A stretch of DNA of 52,053 bases from Deltaproteobacteria bacterium (GTDB taxonomy: Bacteria; Myxococcota_A; UBA796; UBA2385), in contig JAEUKK010000063.1 in assembly GCA_016792625.1 (NCBI GenBank), positions 1-52,053 of the forward strand, read 5' to 3'. Positions within the stretch are counted from its first letter, which is position 1, and each line of letters begins with the position of its first letter. The notes beneath the pieces were generated by a model. That model did no database searches. It saw only the letters and a list, made by a program, of their open reading frames with translations, and was not told the origin of the DNA. A program made the position numbers and the translations under genes. Shown here piece by piece: positions 1 to 12,172 of this stretch.

Positions 1-40
1 CAAAGGCGGTGGAGACGGGCGGTAGGTCGGTGACGGTCAT
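1..40 (-). CDS. start of an unidentified gene, cut by the window edge
   Basis: Only the first 13 codons are present, reading MTVTDLPPVSTAF from an ATG at position 40 toward the left edge. The start is supported by a strong GGAGG placed about 7 bases upstream and by its position 27 bases after the stop of the preceding minus-strand gene, so it is probably the fifth gene of the operon that begins at 2632. No function can be assigned from so short a piece. Confidence 0.5.
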   Translation of the reverse strand, partial: MTVTDLPPVSTAF

Positions 41-67
41 GGGGCCCTCCGGCACGGCCCTGATCAC

Positions 68-418
68 TCACCAGCGGGGTCGCGGCAAGTCGACCGTAAG
101 GTATTGATTGTGGTCACAAAAGATGTGTGGGATCTTGAGCCTTGGCGGGAGGACTCCCGGGTCGGTCGCCACGATCGAGAGGAGCCCCCCTTCCAGTCGC
201 GCGGGAGCGTCCCTCCCCGCGAGTACGGGGAAGCGGCACACCCAGGTACCCACGTCCCCCGGCTCTGACTGAGCGAGCACGTGTGCCAGTCGCTCCTTGT
301 CTCGATTGGGGAGGTCCGTGAAGCGAAGAATCCCCTCGATCTCCTGGCGCACAAACTGCGGGGCACATGTCACCCACTCGAGAGTGCGGCGGGCGCGACG
401 AAGCGCAGCGTGCTCCAT
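68..418 (-). CDS. hypothetical protein, 116 aa
   Basis: I do not recognise this protein. It is predicted soluble, with an N-terminal helical half (residues 1-50) and a C-terminal half rich in short hydrophobic strands, and no signal peptide or membrane segment. Its ATG at 418 lies two bases after the stop of the preceding gene, so it is almost certainly translated as part of the four- or five-gene operon starting at 2632. No clear Shine-Dalgarno is visible, which fits translational coupling. Codon usage is typical of the operon and less GC-extreme than the genes after 3897. Confidence 0.65.
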   Translation of the reverse strand: MEHAALRRARRTLEWVTCAPQFVRQEIEGILRFTDLPNRDKERLAHVLAQSEPGDVGTWVCRFPVLAGRDAPARLEGGLLSIVATDPGVLPPRLKIPHIFCDHNQYLTVDLPRPRW

Positions 419-420
419 GG

Positions 421-1392
421 TTAGCGTGGATGCGCGTCGATACGGACGACGCGAGAGTCGGGGCCAACGCGCAGGCGGAGCGTCAAACCTTCGGCGGAGT
501 CGGGCAGCGCGAACGCGTGCGCTGCGACCGCGGACAGGTCACCTGGTTCGGCGCCGTCCAGCACCCCCACGCTGACGTCTGTCTCTTCACCTTCGAAGTG
601 GAGGCGCAGCGAGCCGCGGTGCCGAACCAGGACCCACCGACCGCCCTCCATGCGCAGGAGCGTTGCGTGGACCTCGTCTGCGGCGGCGAGCGCTTGACGT
701 TCGTGTGCAGAAGGCAACCTGATTCGGCCCCGCTCTTCGTGATCCACCAACGCGTCGTCGGCCGCGTCCAGTAAGGCGGGGGGAAGCCGCTGAAGAACCG
801 CGTTCAACCGATGGACCTGCCCTTGGGGCATGGCTCTATCGAACGCGACGACAAGCGGCAGCTCATCGAGCACACGCAGCAGCGCCCGAGCGTCGACACC
901 CAGCTGCTCCGGAGCTTCGAGGGCGCGTCGGTCTGCGCCCAGCACCGATGCGTCGAGGAAGACCTCAGCGCGTGATTCGATAATCGCGTGGGCGTACCCA
1001 AGCGCCCACTCGGCTTGCCGCCGCCTCGCGGGGCTTAGCCACGGCGTGAGGGTCGCAAGCACGAGCACATCGCGGAGCCACGAGTCGATCTGGTTGGTGA
1101 TGTCGTCGGTTGGCAGGTGACGCCCACCGTCAACGAGGCGCTCCAGATCGAAGCTGTTGCCGGCGACTTTTCCCAATTCCGCGGCATGCTCCGCGCGCGC
1201 GCTCGCGGCTTCGGCGACGAGCGCGGGTAGCCCCTCGACCTGGGAGAGCTCATCCGTCGGGTACGCCTCCAAGCGTGCGAGCAGGTCAAGGAAGCGCACG
1301 GCGTCGGGGCCGCGCGTGGCGACGCCCAAGGCGTCCATCGTGGATGCGAGCTGCTCGCCCAGCCATTGAGCCCTCTCGGTGCGGGGATTCAT
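421..1392 (-). CDS. hypothetical protein, 323 aa
   Basis: An unrecognised soluble protein. The reading frame is open further upstream, but the ATG at 1392 is preferred because it forms an ATGA overlap with the stop of the upstream gene and has a GGGGAGGG ribosome site about 8 bases before it. Residues 1-200 look largely alpha-helical. Residues 230-323 have the alternating pattern of a beta-rich domain (for example RWVLVRHRGSLRLHFEG). No catalytic motif stands out. It is the third gene of a tightly coupled operon whose first gene resembles a sigma factor. Confidence 0.7.
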   Translation of the reverse strand: MNPRTERAQWLGEQLASTMDALGVATRGPDAVRFLDLLARLEAYPTDELSQVEGLPALVAEAASARAEHAAELGKVAGNSFDLERLVDGGRHLPTDDITNQIDSWLRDVLVLATLTPWLSPARRRQAEWALGYAHAIIESRAEVFLDASVLGADRRALEAPEQLGVDARALLRVLDELPLVVAFDRAMPQGQVHRLNAVLQRLPPALLDAADDALVDHEERGRIRLPSAHERQALAAADEVHATLLRMEGGRWVLVRHRGSLRLHFEGEETDVSVGVLDGAEPGDLSAVAAHAFALPDSAEGLTLRLRVGPDSRVVRIDAHPR

Positions 1393-1928
1393 GAGCTGCC
1401 CTCCCCTGCGTTGACGCCAGTGGAGGGGGCGGTCGGACAGCCACGCCGAGCGGCGAATGCGCGGAGCGCCGGGCCACCGGTCATCGAGTCCGCAGCGCTG
1501 GTGTAGGCAGTAGGCCAAAATGCGTCTACGACCTGAAAGTGTGGGCCGTTCGCTTCAACGACGAGTCGGAACCCGAGGTGCTCGGTGACGCGACGGCGCT
1601 TCGCCGCCGGTTGCCACCGTGCCCCGGTCGGGTCGCCGACTTGGCCTAGGAGCAACATGTACCTCGGGCAGTAGCCGTCATTGTGGGCCCGGCGGACCTG
1701 CTCGATCCATGGCGTGCTCCACCACGTGGTCGCAGGGAAACGTCCGCGGGGGGGAAGCCGGCCCGGCACGCAACGTTGGATCGCTGACCATGCGTCGCTC
1801 GCCGTCGCCCTGCCGGCTTCCACTCGGTCCCACGCGTCTCGCTCGTGACGACCGAGGAAGTGCTTAACCGTATGATGAACCAGATCCGGCATCCCAGGAG
1901 TGTTCTCGAACATCGGAAGGAAGGTCAT
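1389..1928 (-). CDS. hypothetical protein, 179 aa
   Basis: An unrecognised soluble protein. The start ATG at 1928 overlaps the upstream stop as ATGA, and GAGGGCGAG lies just before it inside the upstream gene, so translation is coupled. The sequence is rich in Trp, His and Arg, with a central WWSTPWIEQVRRAHNDG segment and a strand-rich stretch LGFRLVVEANGPHFQVVDAFW. That could be a small enzyme or toxin-like fold, but I cannot name a family. Confidence 0.68.
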   Translation of the reverse strand: MTFLPMFENTPGMPDLVHHTVKHFLGRHERDAWDRVEAGRATASDAWSAIQRCVPGRLPPRGRFPATTWWSTPWIEQVRRAHNDGYCPRYMLLLGQVGDPTGARWQPAAKRRRVTEHLGFRLVVEANGPHFQVVDAFWPTAYTSAADSMTGGPALRAFAARRGCPTAPSTGVNAGEGSS

Positions 1929-2632
1929 GTCTCGCCCTCACGGTAGAGCAGCGCCTTCCGGAGGTCGTCGGCTGCCCGGTTCGCGTAGCGTTCGACCTTG
2001 ACGGAGGCTGAGCGACGGTCCTCGACGCTCACCGACTCGACGGCGCCTGTGGTGTACCAAGCGACTCCAACGAGATCCTTCCACGCGATGTCGTCTGCGA
2101 CGAGGCCCGGTTGAAGGGTGCCCGCCGTATAGATGCCCCATGCTTCATCGAGCGCGCGGGGTACTGCGTTCGACCCGCCCTTCGTCCAATCTTTCGCACG
2201 CTTCGCGTCGTCCTCCTCGACGATCAACGGGAGCCTCATCGAAAGCAGGCACAGCGCGCACGGTGGGCTGGTGCTCCCGCGTAGCTGGGCAAGCAGCTCT
2301 CGGGCCGCCGCGTTGTCGACGGGCCGTACAGGCTCGGCGACCCGCTCAAGTGCTTCAGCGTCTTCATCGTCTGCGAGGTCGTACTGACGCTTGCGGTGGC
2401 GGAGCTCGCTCGTCTCCACATGCCTGAGGCAGAAGACCATGAGCGTCCGTGCTTGTGCGACGACGTCGACGGTGGCGTCCTGCTGGAGCCACCGCTCCAG
2501 CTTCGTCAGGAACTCATGAACCACGCGCTGGTAGATCTCGTCTGCGCCGAGCCCGGGAAGGCGGGCAGCCAAGTACTCACTTCTGCCGTTGAGCCAGGGG
2601 TCCAGTGTTGTCAGCAGTTGGTGAGCGGTCAT
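1925..2632 (-). CDS. sigma-70-family-like protein, first gene of an unknown operon
   Basis: 235 aa. The N-terminal two thirds resemble an RNA polymerase sigma factor of the ECF or related type: a DEIYQRVVHEF segment (residues ~32-42), then LMVFCLRHVETSELRHRKR, like region 2 followed by a charged DDEDAEALE linker. The C-terminus ends in an Arg/Ala-rich helix, NRAADDLRKALLYREG, where region 4 would lie, but a canonical helix-turn-helix is not obvious. The divergent C-terminus leaves open another DNA-binding or adaptor role. It starts an operon of at least four coupled genes. There is no convincing ribosome site before the ATG. Confidence 0.6.
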   Translation of the reverse strand: MTAHQLLTTLDPWLNGRSEYLAARLPGLGADEIYQRVVHEFLTKLERWLQQDATVDVVAQARTLMVFCLRHVETSELRHRKRQYDLADDEDAEALERVAEPVRPVDNAAARELLAQLRGSTSPPCALCLLSMRLPLIVEEDDAKRAKDWTKGGSNAVPRALDEAWGIYTAGTLQPGLVADDIAWKDLVGVAWYTTGAVESVSVEDRRSASVKVERYANRAADDLRKALLYREGET

Positions 2633-3896
2633 AGTGGGCGGTGGCTATCGTGTGCGCGAGCTATTGCCCAGCGTCCTCGAGCTGGATGTCCGCCGCCGAT
2701 GTGGCGACCTTGCCCCCATTTGACGGACCACGGTTGTGAGGGTGTCGGCAGGCCTCGGTCCCCAACTGGGCGGCGCCTCGCCGGACCCGGGGCGTCGCCG
2801 AGCGTCCGCGCTGGCCACCGTGTGCTTCGCTGTTGAACCTTTTTGTTCATCGGCCGCTCAGGGACAAGGCCCCCATGTCCGCGCCCGCCAAGGCGCCCAA
2901 GCGCCGGTGGTACGGTCGCGCTCAACCCGCTTGATCAACCCATAAACGGCTTGCAGCCTCACGAGTTCAGGTTGGTGGGCAGTGTGACAGCGCCAAGCCA
3001 CGCTGTGCCGGCTCTCGGCGCCATCGACCTATTTGCGCTTGACCGTACTTTGATGGCGTTGCGGGCCTACAGCTTCGATTTTAGCTCCGTCGAACTGACT
3101 TGGCTGTGGACCAAGAAGCACTTCCTGGGCCGACCTGAGCCGGTCCTCAAGGCGCTCGATGCTCTCGTGGCTGACCGATGGGGTCGGCTAACGCCCGCTC
3201 GGCGCACAGGCGGGGCGCGCCACGCCGGGCACTGGTAGTCGACCTGAATGCGCTCAACTGTACCAAGCGCTGGCCTCGCTCACCACGCCCTATGGCGCGC
3301 CGATCGCGCTGAGCTCGGCGGATCTGCGGCGTCAGGTCGAGGGCCCAAGTGGCCGCGCGTTCCCGGCCTGACCTGGGCGCGGTGGATGGGGGGACCATAG
3401 CCAACCCGGTCCACGCCGCCGAGCCGTCTCGTGGCGATTCCACGCCCCGAGGGCGGCGGGGACCTCCCATGCTGCTGGGCCGCGCTGCACCAGCCCCGGC
3501 GCCCGCTCGGCCTCGATGTCGCGTCCAGACATGCCGACATCGGGCTGCGCCAGCAGCACGCGCGCGCGGCTGGCTGCGCTCGGGGCGCGTGGGGGCGGTG
3601 GCTCCGAAGACCGTCGGGCCCTCGGCGCGGAGGCGCGCGGCCAGGGCGCTGCCTTCCGCTCGCCGTCGTGTGGCCGAGGACTTCGCCTGCGCCTCCCCAG
3701 CCGTCCCGACGAAACCGATGGGGTTGGGCGAACCATCGGGCGCAATTGATGAGGCTGACCAGATCGGGTACGGGCTCCGCTGCTCGGAAGCGCACGCGGC
3801 CTCGGCGCGGGGCGCGTCCTGCGCGCTGCCCTCCGAGGCCACTCCCACAACCAGCGCCTCAACCGATTACACCGGCGGGTCCTTTGGGGAGCTCCC
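2633..3896. other. gene-poor stretch between two operons
   Basis: About 1.26 kb with no gene I can support. It separates the minus-strand operon beginning at 2632 from the plus-strand operon beginning at 3897, so promoters for both must lie here, but I see no clear -35/-10 pair. Open frames exist on both strands as expected from the GC content. The only protein-like stretches are the two out-of-frame pieces listed separately near 2990-3370. Confidence 0.5.
2990..3370 (+). pseudogene. possible decayed gene remnant in two frames
   Basis: Two protein-like stretches sit in different forward frames. The first, about 3010-3180, includes DRTLMALRAYSFDFSSVELT and ends LKALDALVADRW. The second, about 3258-3370, includes LYQALASLTTPYGAPIALSS and ends in a stop. 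Codon use is milder in GC than in flanking genes. No start or ribosome site is convincing and I do not recognise a family. It could be a broken gene left by an insertion or deletion, or chance open frame. Confidence 0.25.
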
Positions 3897-4730
3897 TTGC
3901 GCGCCATCTGCACCAGCCCGAGCGGGCCGCTCCTCACCCAGCGCCCGGTCCCAGAGCCCGCCCCGGGCTGGGCGCGGCTGCGGGTGCGCATGGCCGGGGT
4001 CTGCCGCACCGATCTGCAGGCCGCCCGCGGCGAATTGCCGGTGGCCGAGGGGCGGGTGCTCGGCCACGAGCTGGTCGGCGAGCTCGACGACCCCGCCCTC
4101 ATCGCCGCGCTCGGGGCCCGCCGCTGCGCCGTCCGGCCCCGCCTGGGCGACGGGCGCTTCTTGGGGGTCGACCTCGACGGCGCCTTCGCCGAGCAGCTCT
4201 GCGTTCCCATCGGCGCGCTGGTGCCCGTCCCCGATGAGATGAGCCTGCAGCGCGCTGCCTTTGTCGAGCCCATGGCGGCGGCCCTGGCGGTCTTGGCCGC
4301 GCCCTGGCCCGACGACGGGCGGGTCGCGCTGCGGGGCCAGGGGCGCATCGCCGAGCTCTGCCGCCGGGTCTTGGCCTGGGCGGGGCGGCCGCTGCTGTCT
4401 CCGGCCCCGGCGGCCGAGGGCGGGCTGTCCATGCTCGTGATCACTGATGCTGCGCCGATCCTCGACCTGTCCTCTGTGGTGGTCGGCGGGCGGGTCCTGC
4501 TCAAGGGCCGCCCGGCCTGCCCGGTGCCGCTCGAGCTGCGGGCGGTGGTGGAGCGCGAGATCACGCTGCAAGGCGTCAATTACGGCGACTTCGACCTCGC
4601 GGTGCGCCTGCTGCACAGCGGGGCGGTGCCGGTCGACGACCTCTTCGCCCCGCCGCTGCCCCTGGCCGACTTCGCCGCCGCCTTCACCGGCGCCGAAGAC
4701 CACAAGGCCTTTTTGTCGATGGGGGCCTGA
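3897..4730 (+). CDS. short MDR-family (zinc alcohol dehydrogenase-like) oxidoreductase
   Basis: 277 aa from a TTG start preceded by GGGGAG five bases upstream. The medium-chain dehydrogenase signature is clear at the N-terminus: GVCRTDL with the catalytic-zinc Cys at residue 36 and GHE at 56-58, then FVEPMAAALAV in the middle and an ADH-like C-terminus. It is about 60-70 residues shorter than usual, lacks the four-Cys structural-zinc lobe, and its nucleotide-binding part is compact (GQGRIAELCRRVL instead of a normal GxGxxG fold). It is first in the six-gene operon and overlaps the next gene as TGATG. Reduction of an aldehyde made by the thioester reductase of this operon is a plausible role, but that is inference. 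Confidence 0.75.
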   Translation: MRAICTSPSGPLLTQRPVPEPAPGWARLRVRMAGVCRTDLQAARGELPVAEGRVLGHELVGELDDPALIAALGARRCAVRPRLGDGRFLGVDLDGAFAEQLCVPIGALVPVPDEMSLQRAAFVEPMAAALAVLAAPWPDDGRVALRGQGRIAELCRRVLAWAGRPLLSPAPAAEGGLSMLVITDAAPILDLSSVVVGGRVLLKGRPACPVPLELRAVVEREITLQGVNYGDFDLAVRLLHSGAVPVDDLFAPPLPLADFAAAFTGAEDHKAFLSMGA

Positions 4731-6661
4731 TGTGCGGCCTCGTGGCCCGGCTCGGCCCGCCTGCGCCGCTCGGCCTGCAGCTGGCGCTCACGGCCCTGGC
4801 CCACCGGGGGCCCGACGGCGAGGGGCGCTGGTCGGCGGCGGGCGGGCGGCTGCAGCTCGGCCACCGGCGGCTCGCGGTGGTGGGCGGGGTCAGCGCCACC
4901 CAGCCGGTTCGGCTCGATAATAGTGCGCTGCGCGATGATCTGAGCGCCGTGCTGAACGGCGAGCTCTATGGTTGGCGGGCGACCGCCGAGAAGCTGCGCG
5001 CCGAGGGCCTGCCGGTGGGCCCTGGCGACGCGGGCCTGCTGCCGGCCCTCTACCTGCGCGAGGGCGCGGGCCTCGGCGGAGCGCTTCGCGGAGAATTCGC
5101 CCTCGTCGTGGCCGATGGTCGGCACCGGCGCCTGCTCGCCCTGCGCGACCGCTTCGGCGTCAAACCTCTGGTCTACGCTATTTTCGAGGGGGCCCTGCTG
5201 ATCGCCTCCGAGGCCAAGGCCCTGTTCGCGCTGGGGGTGCCCGCGGCCCTCTGCCCCGAGGCCCTGCGCCACGCCCTGGCTCACCAGTACCTGCCGCCCG
5301 ACCGCACGCTGTTCGTCGGCGTGCACAGGCTTCCCCCCGGCGGGCGCTTGCAGGCCTACCTCGACGAAGACGACGCGCTGCATGTTGAAGTCGATGAGTG
5401 GGCTCCGGTCGGCTGGCCGGTCGCTGATGACGCTCTGCCCGCGCCGGTGGCCCCGCCGCCGCGACCGGCGGCGCTCCGCGCGGCCTTGGCCGAGGCTGTG
5501 GCCCTCCGCTTGGACAGCGAGCGCCCGGTGGGGGTTTTGCTCAGCGGCGGCCTGGACTCTGCCGCCATCCTCGCCCTGGCCCGCGAGGTGAGGGGGGCCA
5601 TCCCCTGCTTTACCCTGCGCTTTCCGGGTGCCGGCTTCGATGAGGGGGCCGAGGCCGCGGCGCTGGCCCGCGCGATGGGCTGCCCGCTGCGCGCGGTGCC
5701 GGTCGACCACGCCGGCCTGCTCGCCGCCTTGCCCCGGGCGGTGGTGTCGGCCGAGGGCCTCTGCATCAACGGCCAGCTCGCCGCCCGGCGCCTGCTCAGC
5801 GAGGGGGTGCGCGAGGATGGCGTGGTGGTGGTGCTCTCTGGCGAGGGCAGCGACGAGCTGGCGCTGGGCTACCCCCACCTGTGGGCCGACGAGGGGCAGG
5901 CCTTGGCCCGCCTGGGCGCCGCCCACGGGCCGCAACGGGGCCTGATGTTGCCGCTCGCCGGCGCGGCGGGGGTCGAGGCCGCCGAGGTGATGTTGGGCTT
6001 CACCCCGACGTTTCTACGGGCCAAGGTAGATTTTGGCCGACGCATGGCGCCCCTGCTCCGCCCCGGTGCCGCCGCGGGCCGCGACCCCGTGCGCGCCCTG
6101 CTGTCAGCCCCCTGGGTGGCGGCCGAGACCGCCGGCCGCCGCCGGGCCCACCAATCGGCGGCGCTCTGGGCCCGCCTCTGCCTCGGCGGCTACATCCTGC
6201 AAGGCATCGCCGACGCCCAAGAGATGGCGGTGGGCCTCGAGGGGCGGCCCCCCTTCCTCGACCCGGCGGTGGCCGCGGTCCTGCAGACGGCCTCGGTCGA
6301 GCAGCAGGCGGGCCCCGTCGGCGGGAAGGCCCTGCTGCGCGCTGCGTTGGCGGGGGCGCTCCCGCCCGAGGTCCTGGCCCGCCCCAAGCACCCCTTCTTG
6401 GCGCCGCCCCTGCTCGGGGCCCTGCGCGGCGCCGAGGCGCGGCTGATCCCGCAGGTGGTGGGCGCTCTCGAGGCCGGCCTGCACCGGGTGCCGGGCCTCG
6501 ACCCCGCCGCCTGCCAGGCTTGGCTGCGCGGGGCCCTGAGCGCTCCAGCGGACACCGATGAGATCGCTGCGATGGACGCGGTCCTCCATACCTTGCTCAG
6601 CCTGTCGGCCCTGGCCGCCGCGCTGCCCACCCCGTCCATGGGGGCGCCCCATGCCGCCTGA
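4730..6661 (+). CDS. asparagine synthase (glutamine-hydrolysing)-type amidotransferase
   Basis: 643 aa. The N-terminus begins MCGLVARLG, so Cys2 is available as the glutaminase nucleophile, followed by the Ntn-hydrolase motifs HRGPDG and LGHRRLAVV. The synthetase half carries the PP-loop SGGLDSA at residues 272-278, which binds ATP and adenylates a carboxylate, then GEGSDEL and GRPPFLDP as in AsnB. The family transfers glutamine-derived ammonia to an activated carboxyl group. In this operon the substrate is more likely a pathway intermediate than aspartate. The gene is coupled to both neighbours by overlaps (TGATG upstream, 11 bases downstream). Confidence 0.92.
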   Translation: MCGLVARLGPPAPLGLQLALTALAHRGPDGEGRWSAAGGRLQLGHRRLAVVGGVSATQPVRLDNSALRDDLSAVLNGELYGWRATAEKLRAEGLPVGPGDAGLLPALYLREGAGLGGALRGEFALVVADGRHRRLLALRDRFGVKPLVYAIFEGALLIASEAKALFALGVPAALCPEALRHALAHQYLPPDRTLFVGVHRLPPGGRLQAYLDEDDALHVEVDEWAPVGWPVADDALPAPVAPPPRPAALRAALAEAVALRLDSERPVGVLLSGGLDSAAILALAREVRGAIPCFTLRFPGAGFDEGAEAAALARAMGCPLRAVPVDHAGLLAALPRAVVSAEGLCINGQLAARRLLSEGVREDGVVVVLSGEGSDELALGYPHLWADEGQALARLGAAHGPQRGLMLPLAGAAGVEAAEVMLGFTPTFLRAKVDFGRRMAPLLRPGAAAGRDPVRALLSAPWVAAETAGRRRAHQSAALWARLCLGGYILQGIADAQEMAVGLEGRPPFLDPAVAAVLQTASVEQQAGPVGGKALLRAALAGALPPEVLARPKHPFLAPPLLGALRGAEARLIPQVVGALEAGLHRVPGLDPAACQAWLRGALSAPADTDEIAAMDAVLHTLLSLSALAAALPTPSMGAPHAA

Positions 6662-7427
6662 ACCCGCACCCTGGTGGGCCCTGCTCTACGATGAGCTGCT
6701 GGCCGAGCTGATGTTCGACGGGGCCGACCCCGGCGAGGCCGCCCAGACCTTGGCCCTGCTGCGGCGCGAAGGCCTGCTGTCGCTGGGCGCGCGGGTCTTC
6801 GACCAGGGCTGCGGCAACGGCCGGCTCGCCTTGGCCCTGCTCGCCGAGGGCGCCGTGGTCGAGGGGGTCGACCTCATCCCCGCCTACATCGCCGCGGCGC
6901 AGCAACGGGCAGAAGTGGCGGCATTGGCGTCAAGCGCACGATTTTGGGTCGGCGACATCGCCGAAGCGCTGCCCAGCGCCCCCTGCGATCTGGCGATGTC
7001 ATGGTGGACCTGCCTCGGCTACGCGCCCACCGACGCCGAGAACCTGCGGCCCCTGCAGCGGGCCTTCGAGGCCCTTCGGCCCGGCGGCACCTACGCCATC
7101 GACACCATGAACGTGGCCCAGGTCCTGCGCGCCTTTTTACCCCAGGTGGAGCGCCGTCTGGCCCGGCCCGAGGGCGAGCTGCGCCTGCTGCGCGACAGCT
7201 GGATCGACCTGCCCGCCGGCGTGCTCCACAAGCGCTGGCGGTGGTCCTTACCCGACGGGTCCGCGCGAGAGCGCCTCAGCGCCGTGCGCCTCTACCTGCC
7301 GCACGAGTGGGCCCGGCTGCTTCGCCGCGCCGGCTTTGACAGCCTGCGCTTTGTTGGTGACCTCTCTGGCGGGCCCCTCACCGAAGACAGTTCGCGTTGT
7401 ATTATTTTCGCACAGAGGCGCACATGA
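6651..7427 (+). CDS. class I SAM-dependent methyltransferase
   Basis: 258 aa from the ATG at 6651, which overlaps the end of the amidotransferase gene by 11 bases; the frame is open upstream but that part is out-of-frame amidotransferase sequence. Motif I of the Rossmann SAM-binding fold is VFDQGCGNGRLALALL (residues ~50-65), with EGVDLIPAYI as the acidic motif II, DLAMSWWTCLGY near the motif IV position and ALRPGGTYAIDTMN as motif VI. Family knowledge supports methyl transfer from SAM to a small molecule; N, O or C specificity cannot be read. The next gene starts inside its stop as ATGA. Confidence 0.88.
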   Translation: MPPEPAPWWALLYDELLAELMFDGADPGEAAQTLALLRREGLLSLGARVFDQGCGNGRLALALLAEGAVVEGVDLIPAYIAAAQQRAEVAALASSARFWVGDIAEALPSAPCDLAMSWWTCLGYAPTDAENLRPLQRAFEALRPGGTYAIDTMNVAQVLRAFLPQVERRLARPEGELRLLRDSWIDLPAGVLHKRWRWSLPDGSARERLSAVRLYLPHEWARLLRRAGFDSLRFVGDLSGGPLTEDSSRCIIFAQRRT

Positions 7428-8334
7428 GTGGGGTGCAGGAGCGCGGCATGACCAGCGGCGGGGCGCCGACCGGCCCAGGGGTGGTGGCGGCCCCGCCGAT
7501 GCCCGCCGAGGAGCTTCGGGCGGCGCTCTACGCGGGCGCCCTGCTCCGCCTGCCGCCCAGCCCGGGGAGCCTCGCCTTGGTCGCGCGCGCCCGCGCCCTC
7601 CTGCAAGCCGAGCTGGGGCCAGCTCCGCGTGAGGCCTATCTGAAGATGGCGCCCAGCGCGTTGTTTGCGGCCTTGGGGCGGGTGCGGCGGGCGCTCTACC
7701 TCTCGCCTGAGGCCCACGCCGAGATCGCGCAGACCTTGGCTGATCATGGCCTCGACCCGATCGAGTACGCGGTCGACCCGGCCCGCCTGCGTGTGGTGCA
7801 CCCCCGTGGTGAGCAGGAGCCCGCCGCCGCCGCCGTCTACGCCGTGCACCGCGACACGTGGTACGGCCACCCATCGGCCCTGATCACCTGGTGGATCCCC
7901 CTCGACGATCTGCCGCCCGAGCAGACCTTCGTCTTCTGGCCCGAGCGGCTCGACCTGCCGGTCGACAACGACTCCGAGGCCTTCGACTACGACGTTTGGG
8001 TGGCGAAGGGTTGGAGTCTCAAGATCGGCTGGCAAGACCCCGAGGCCGGCAAAACGGCCCGATACCCCGCCTTTTTGGGAGACCGCGCTGCGCTTGGCCC
8101 CGGCGTGGGCTTCGCCTGCCGGCGCGGGGAGTCGCTCCTCTTCTCCGGCGCCCACCTGCACGGCACGCGGGCCCACGCTGCGCCGCTCACCCGCTTCTCC
8201 CTCGATCTGCGCGTGGCCCACCTCGGTGATGTGGCGGCGGGCCGGGGCGCGCCGCGGGTAGACGACCGCAGTCGGGGGAGCAGCCTCGGCGACTACGTGC
8301 GCCTGGCCACCGTCTGGCCGAGGAGCAAGACCGC

Positions 8335-8338
<4 letters not shown>
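7424..8338 (+). CDS. phytanoyl-CoA-dioxygenase-like Fe(II)/2-oxoglutarate oxygenase
   Basis: 304 aa from the ATG at 7424, chosen for its ATGA overlap with the methyltransferase stop. The facial triad is visible: HRD at residues 142-144 (HxD) and a distal His in GAHLHGT (residues 244-246), followed by RFSLDLR, whose Arg would hold 2-oxoglutarate. The middle holds ALITWWIPLDDL, typical of the jelly-roll core. Such enzymes hydroxylate or desaturate unactivated C-H bonds, often tailoring natural products. The gene ends in a GTGA overlap with the adenylation-reductase gene. Confidence 0.82.
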
Positions 8339-11164
<2,826 letters not shown>

Positions 11165-11172
<8 letters not shown>

Positions 11173-12172
11173 GAACACTGTACAGGGGCTCATCATCGGC
11201 AAGTTTATGCCTCCCCACCTCGGCCACCTTCACCTCTTTGACTTCGGCGCGGGCTGGTGTGGGGCGCTGACCATTGTGGTGGAGCATATCGCCGGCGAGC
11301 CCATTCCCTCGGCGACCCGGGCGGCCTGGGTGGCCGAGCTGGCCCCGCGGGCCCGGGTCCTGCACCTCGACCGCGCCATGCCCCAGCGCCCTGAAGACGA
11401 CCCCGATTTTTGGGCCACCTGGGGCGGCGCGCTGCGCGCCTTGCTCCCGGCCCTGCCTGACGTCGTCTTCGCCTCAGAGCCATATGGTGCGCCCCTCGCG
11501 GCTTGCCTCGGCGCCCGCTTCATCCCGGTGGATCTGGGGCGGGCCGCGGTGCCCATCTCCGCCACGGCCATCCGCGCCGACCCCCAGGCTTGCTGGCCGA
11601 TGCTGCCGCCCCCCGTGCGGGCGCACTACGCGCGGCGTGTGGCGGTGGTCGGCCCTGAGTCCTCCGGGAAGACCACGCTCTCCCGCTGGCTGGCGACCGA
11701 GCTGGGGGCCACCTGGGTGCCCGAGCACGCGCGTGTCCTGCTCGAGCAGCCCGGCGCGCTCGACCGCGGCTGGCCGGCGGTGCTCGACGACATCGCCCGG
11801 GGGCAGAGGGCCAGCGAAGCCGCCTTGGCCCGCAGCTGCGGCGGGCTGCTCATTTGCGACACCGACCTGCTCACCACCACGCTGTGGAGCGAGGCCCTGA
11901 CCGGCGCGGTGGCCCCGTGGATCGCCGCCGCCGCGGCCGCGGCCCGCTACGAGCTCACCTTGGTCTGCGCCCCCGACCTGCCCTTCGAGCCCGACCCGGT
12001 GCGCTACCGACCCGAGGAGCGCCCGGCCTTCCACGCCGCGCTGCTCGACCGCCTGCAGGCCGCCCACCGCCCCTTCGTATGTGTCTCGGGGACGGGGCCC
12101 GAGCGCGAGGTCCGGGCGCTCGCGGCCCTGCGCGCGGCGCTCGGACTGGTGAGCCGCGACACCTCGCGCTGA
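11165..12172 (+). CDS. nadR: NadR-like NMN adenylyltransferase / ribosylnicotinamide kinase
   Basis: 335 aa; the ATG at 11165 overlaps the A-T-R gene by 8 bases. The N-terminal nucleotidyltransferase has GKFMPPHLGH at residues 12-21 (the HxGH motif) and ISATAIR from 131. The C-terminal kinase has a P-loop GPESSGKTT at 163-171. This is the order of bifunctional NadR, which phosphorylates nicotinamide riboside and adenylates NMN to NAD. It lacks the N-terminal DNA-binding domain of enterobacterial NadR, so a repressor role is unlikely. Its place at the end of a coupled biosynthetic operon is unusual: either it supports NAD supply or a nicotinamide nucleotide is a pathway substrate. Confidence 0.85.

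Noticed and set aside
4580..5935. 451-codon minus-strand open frame opposite the amidotransferase
   Set aside because: Composition is typical of antisense GC frames and the plus-strand protein shows all AsnB motifs.
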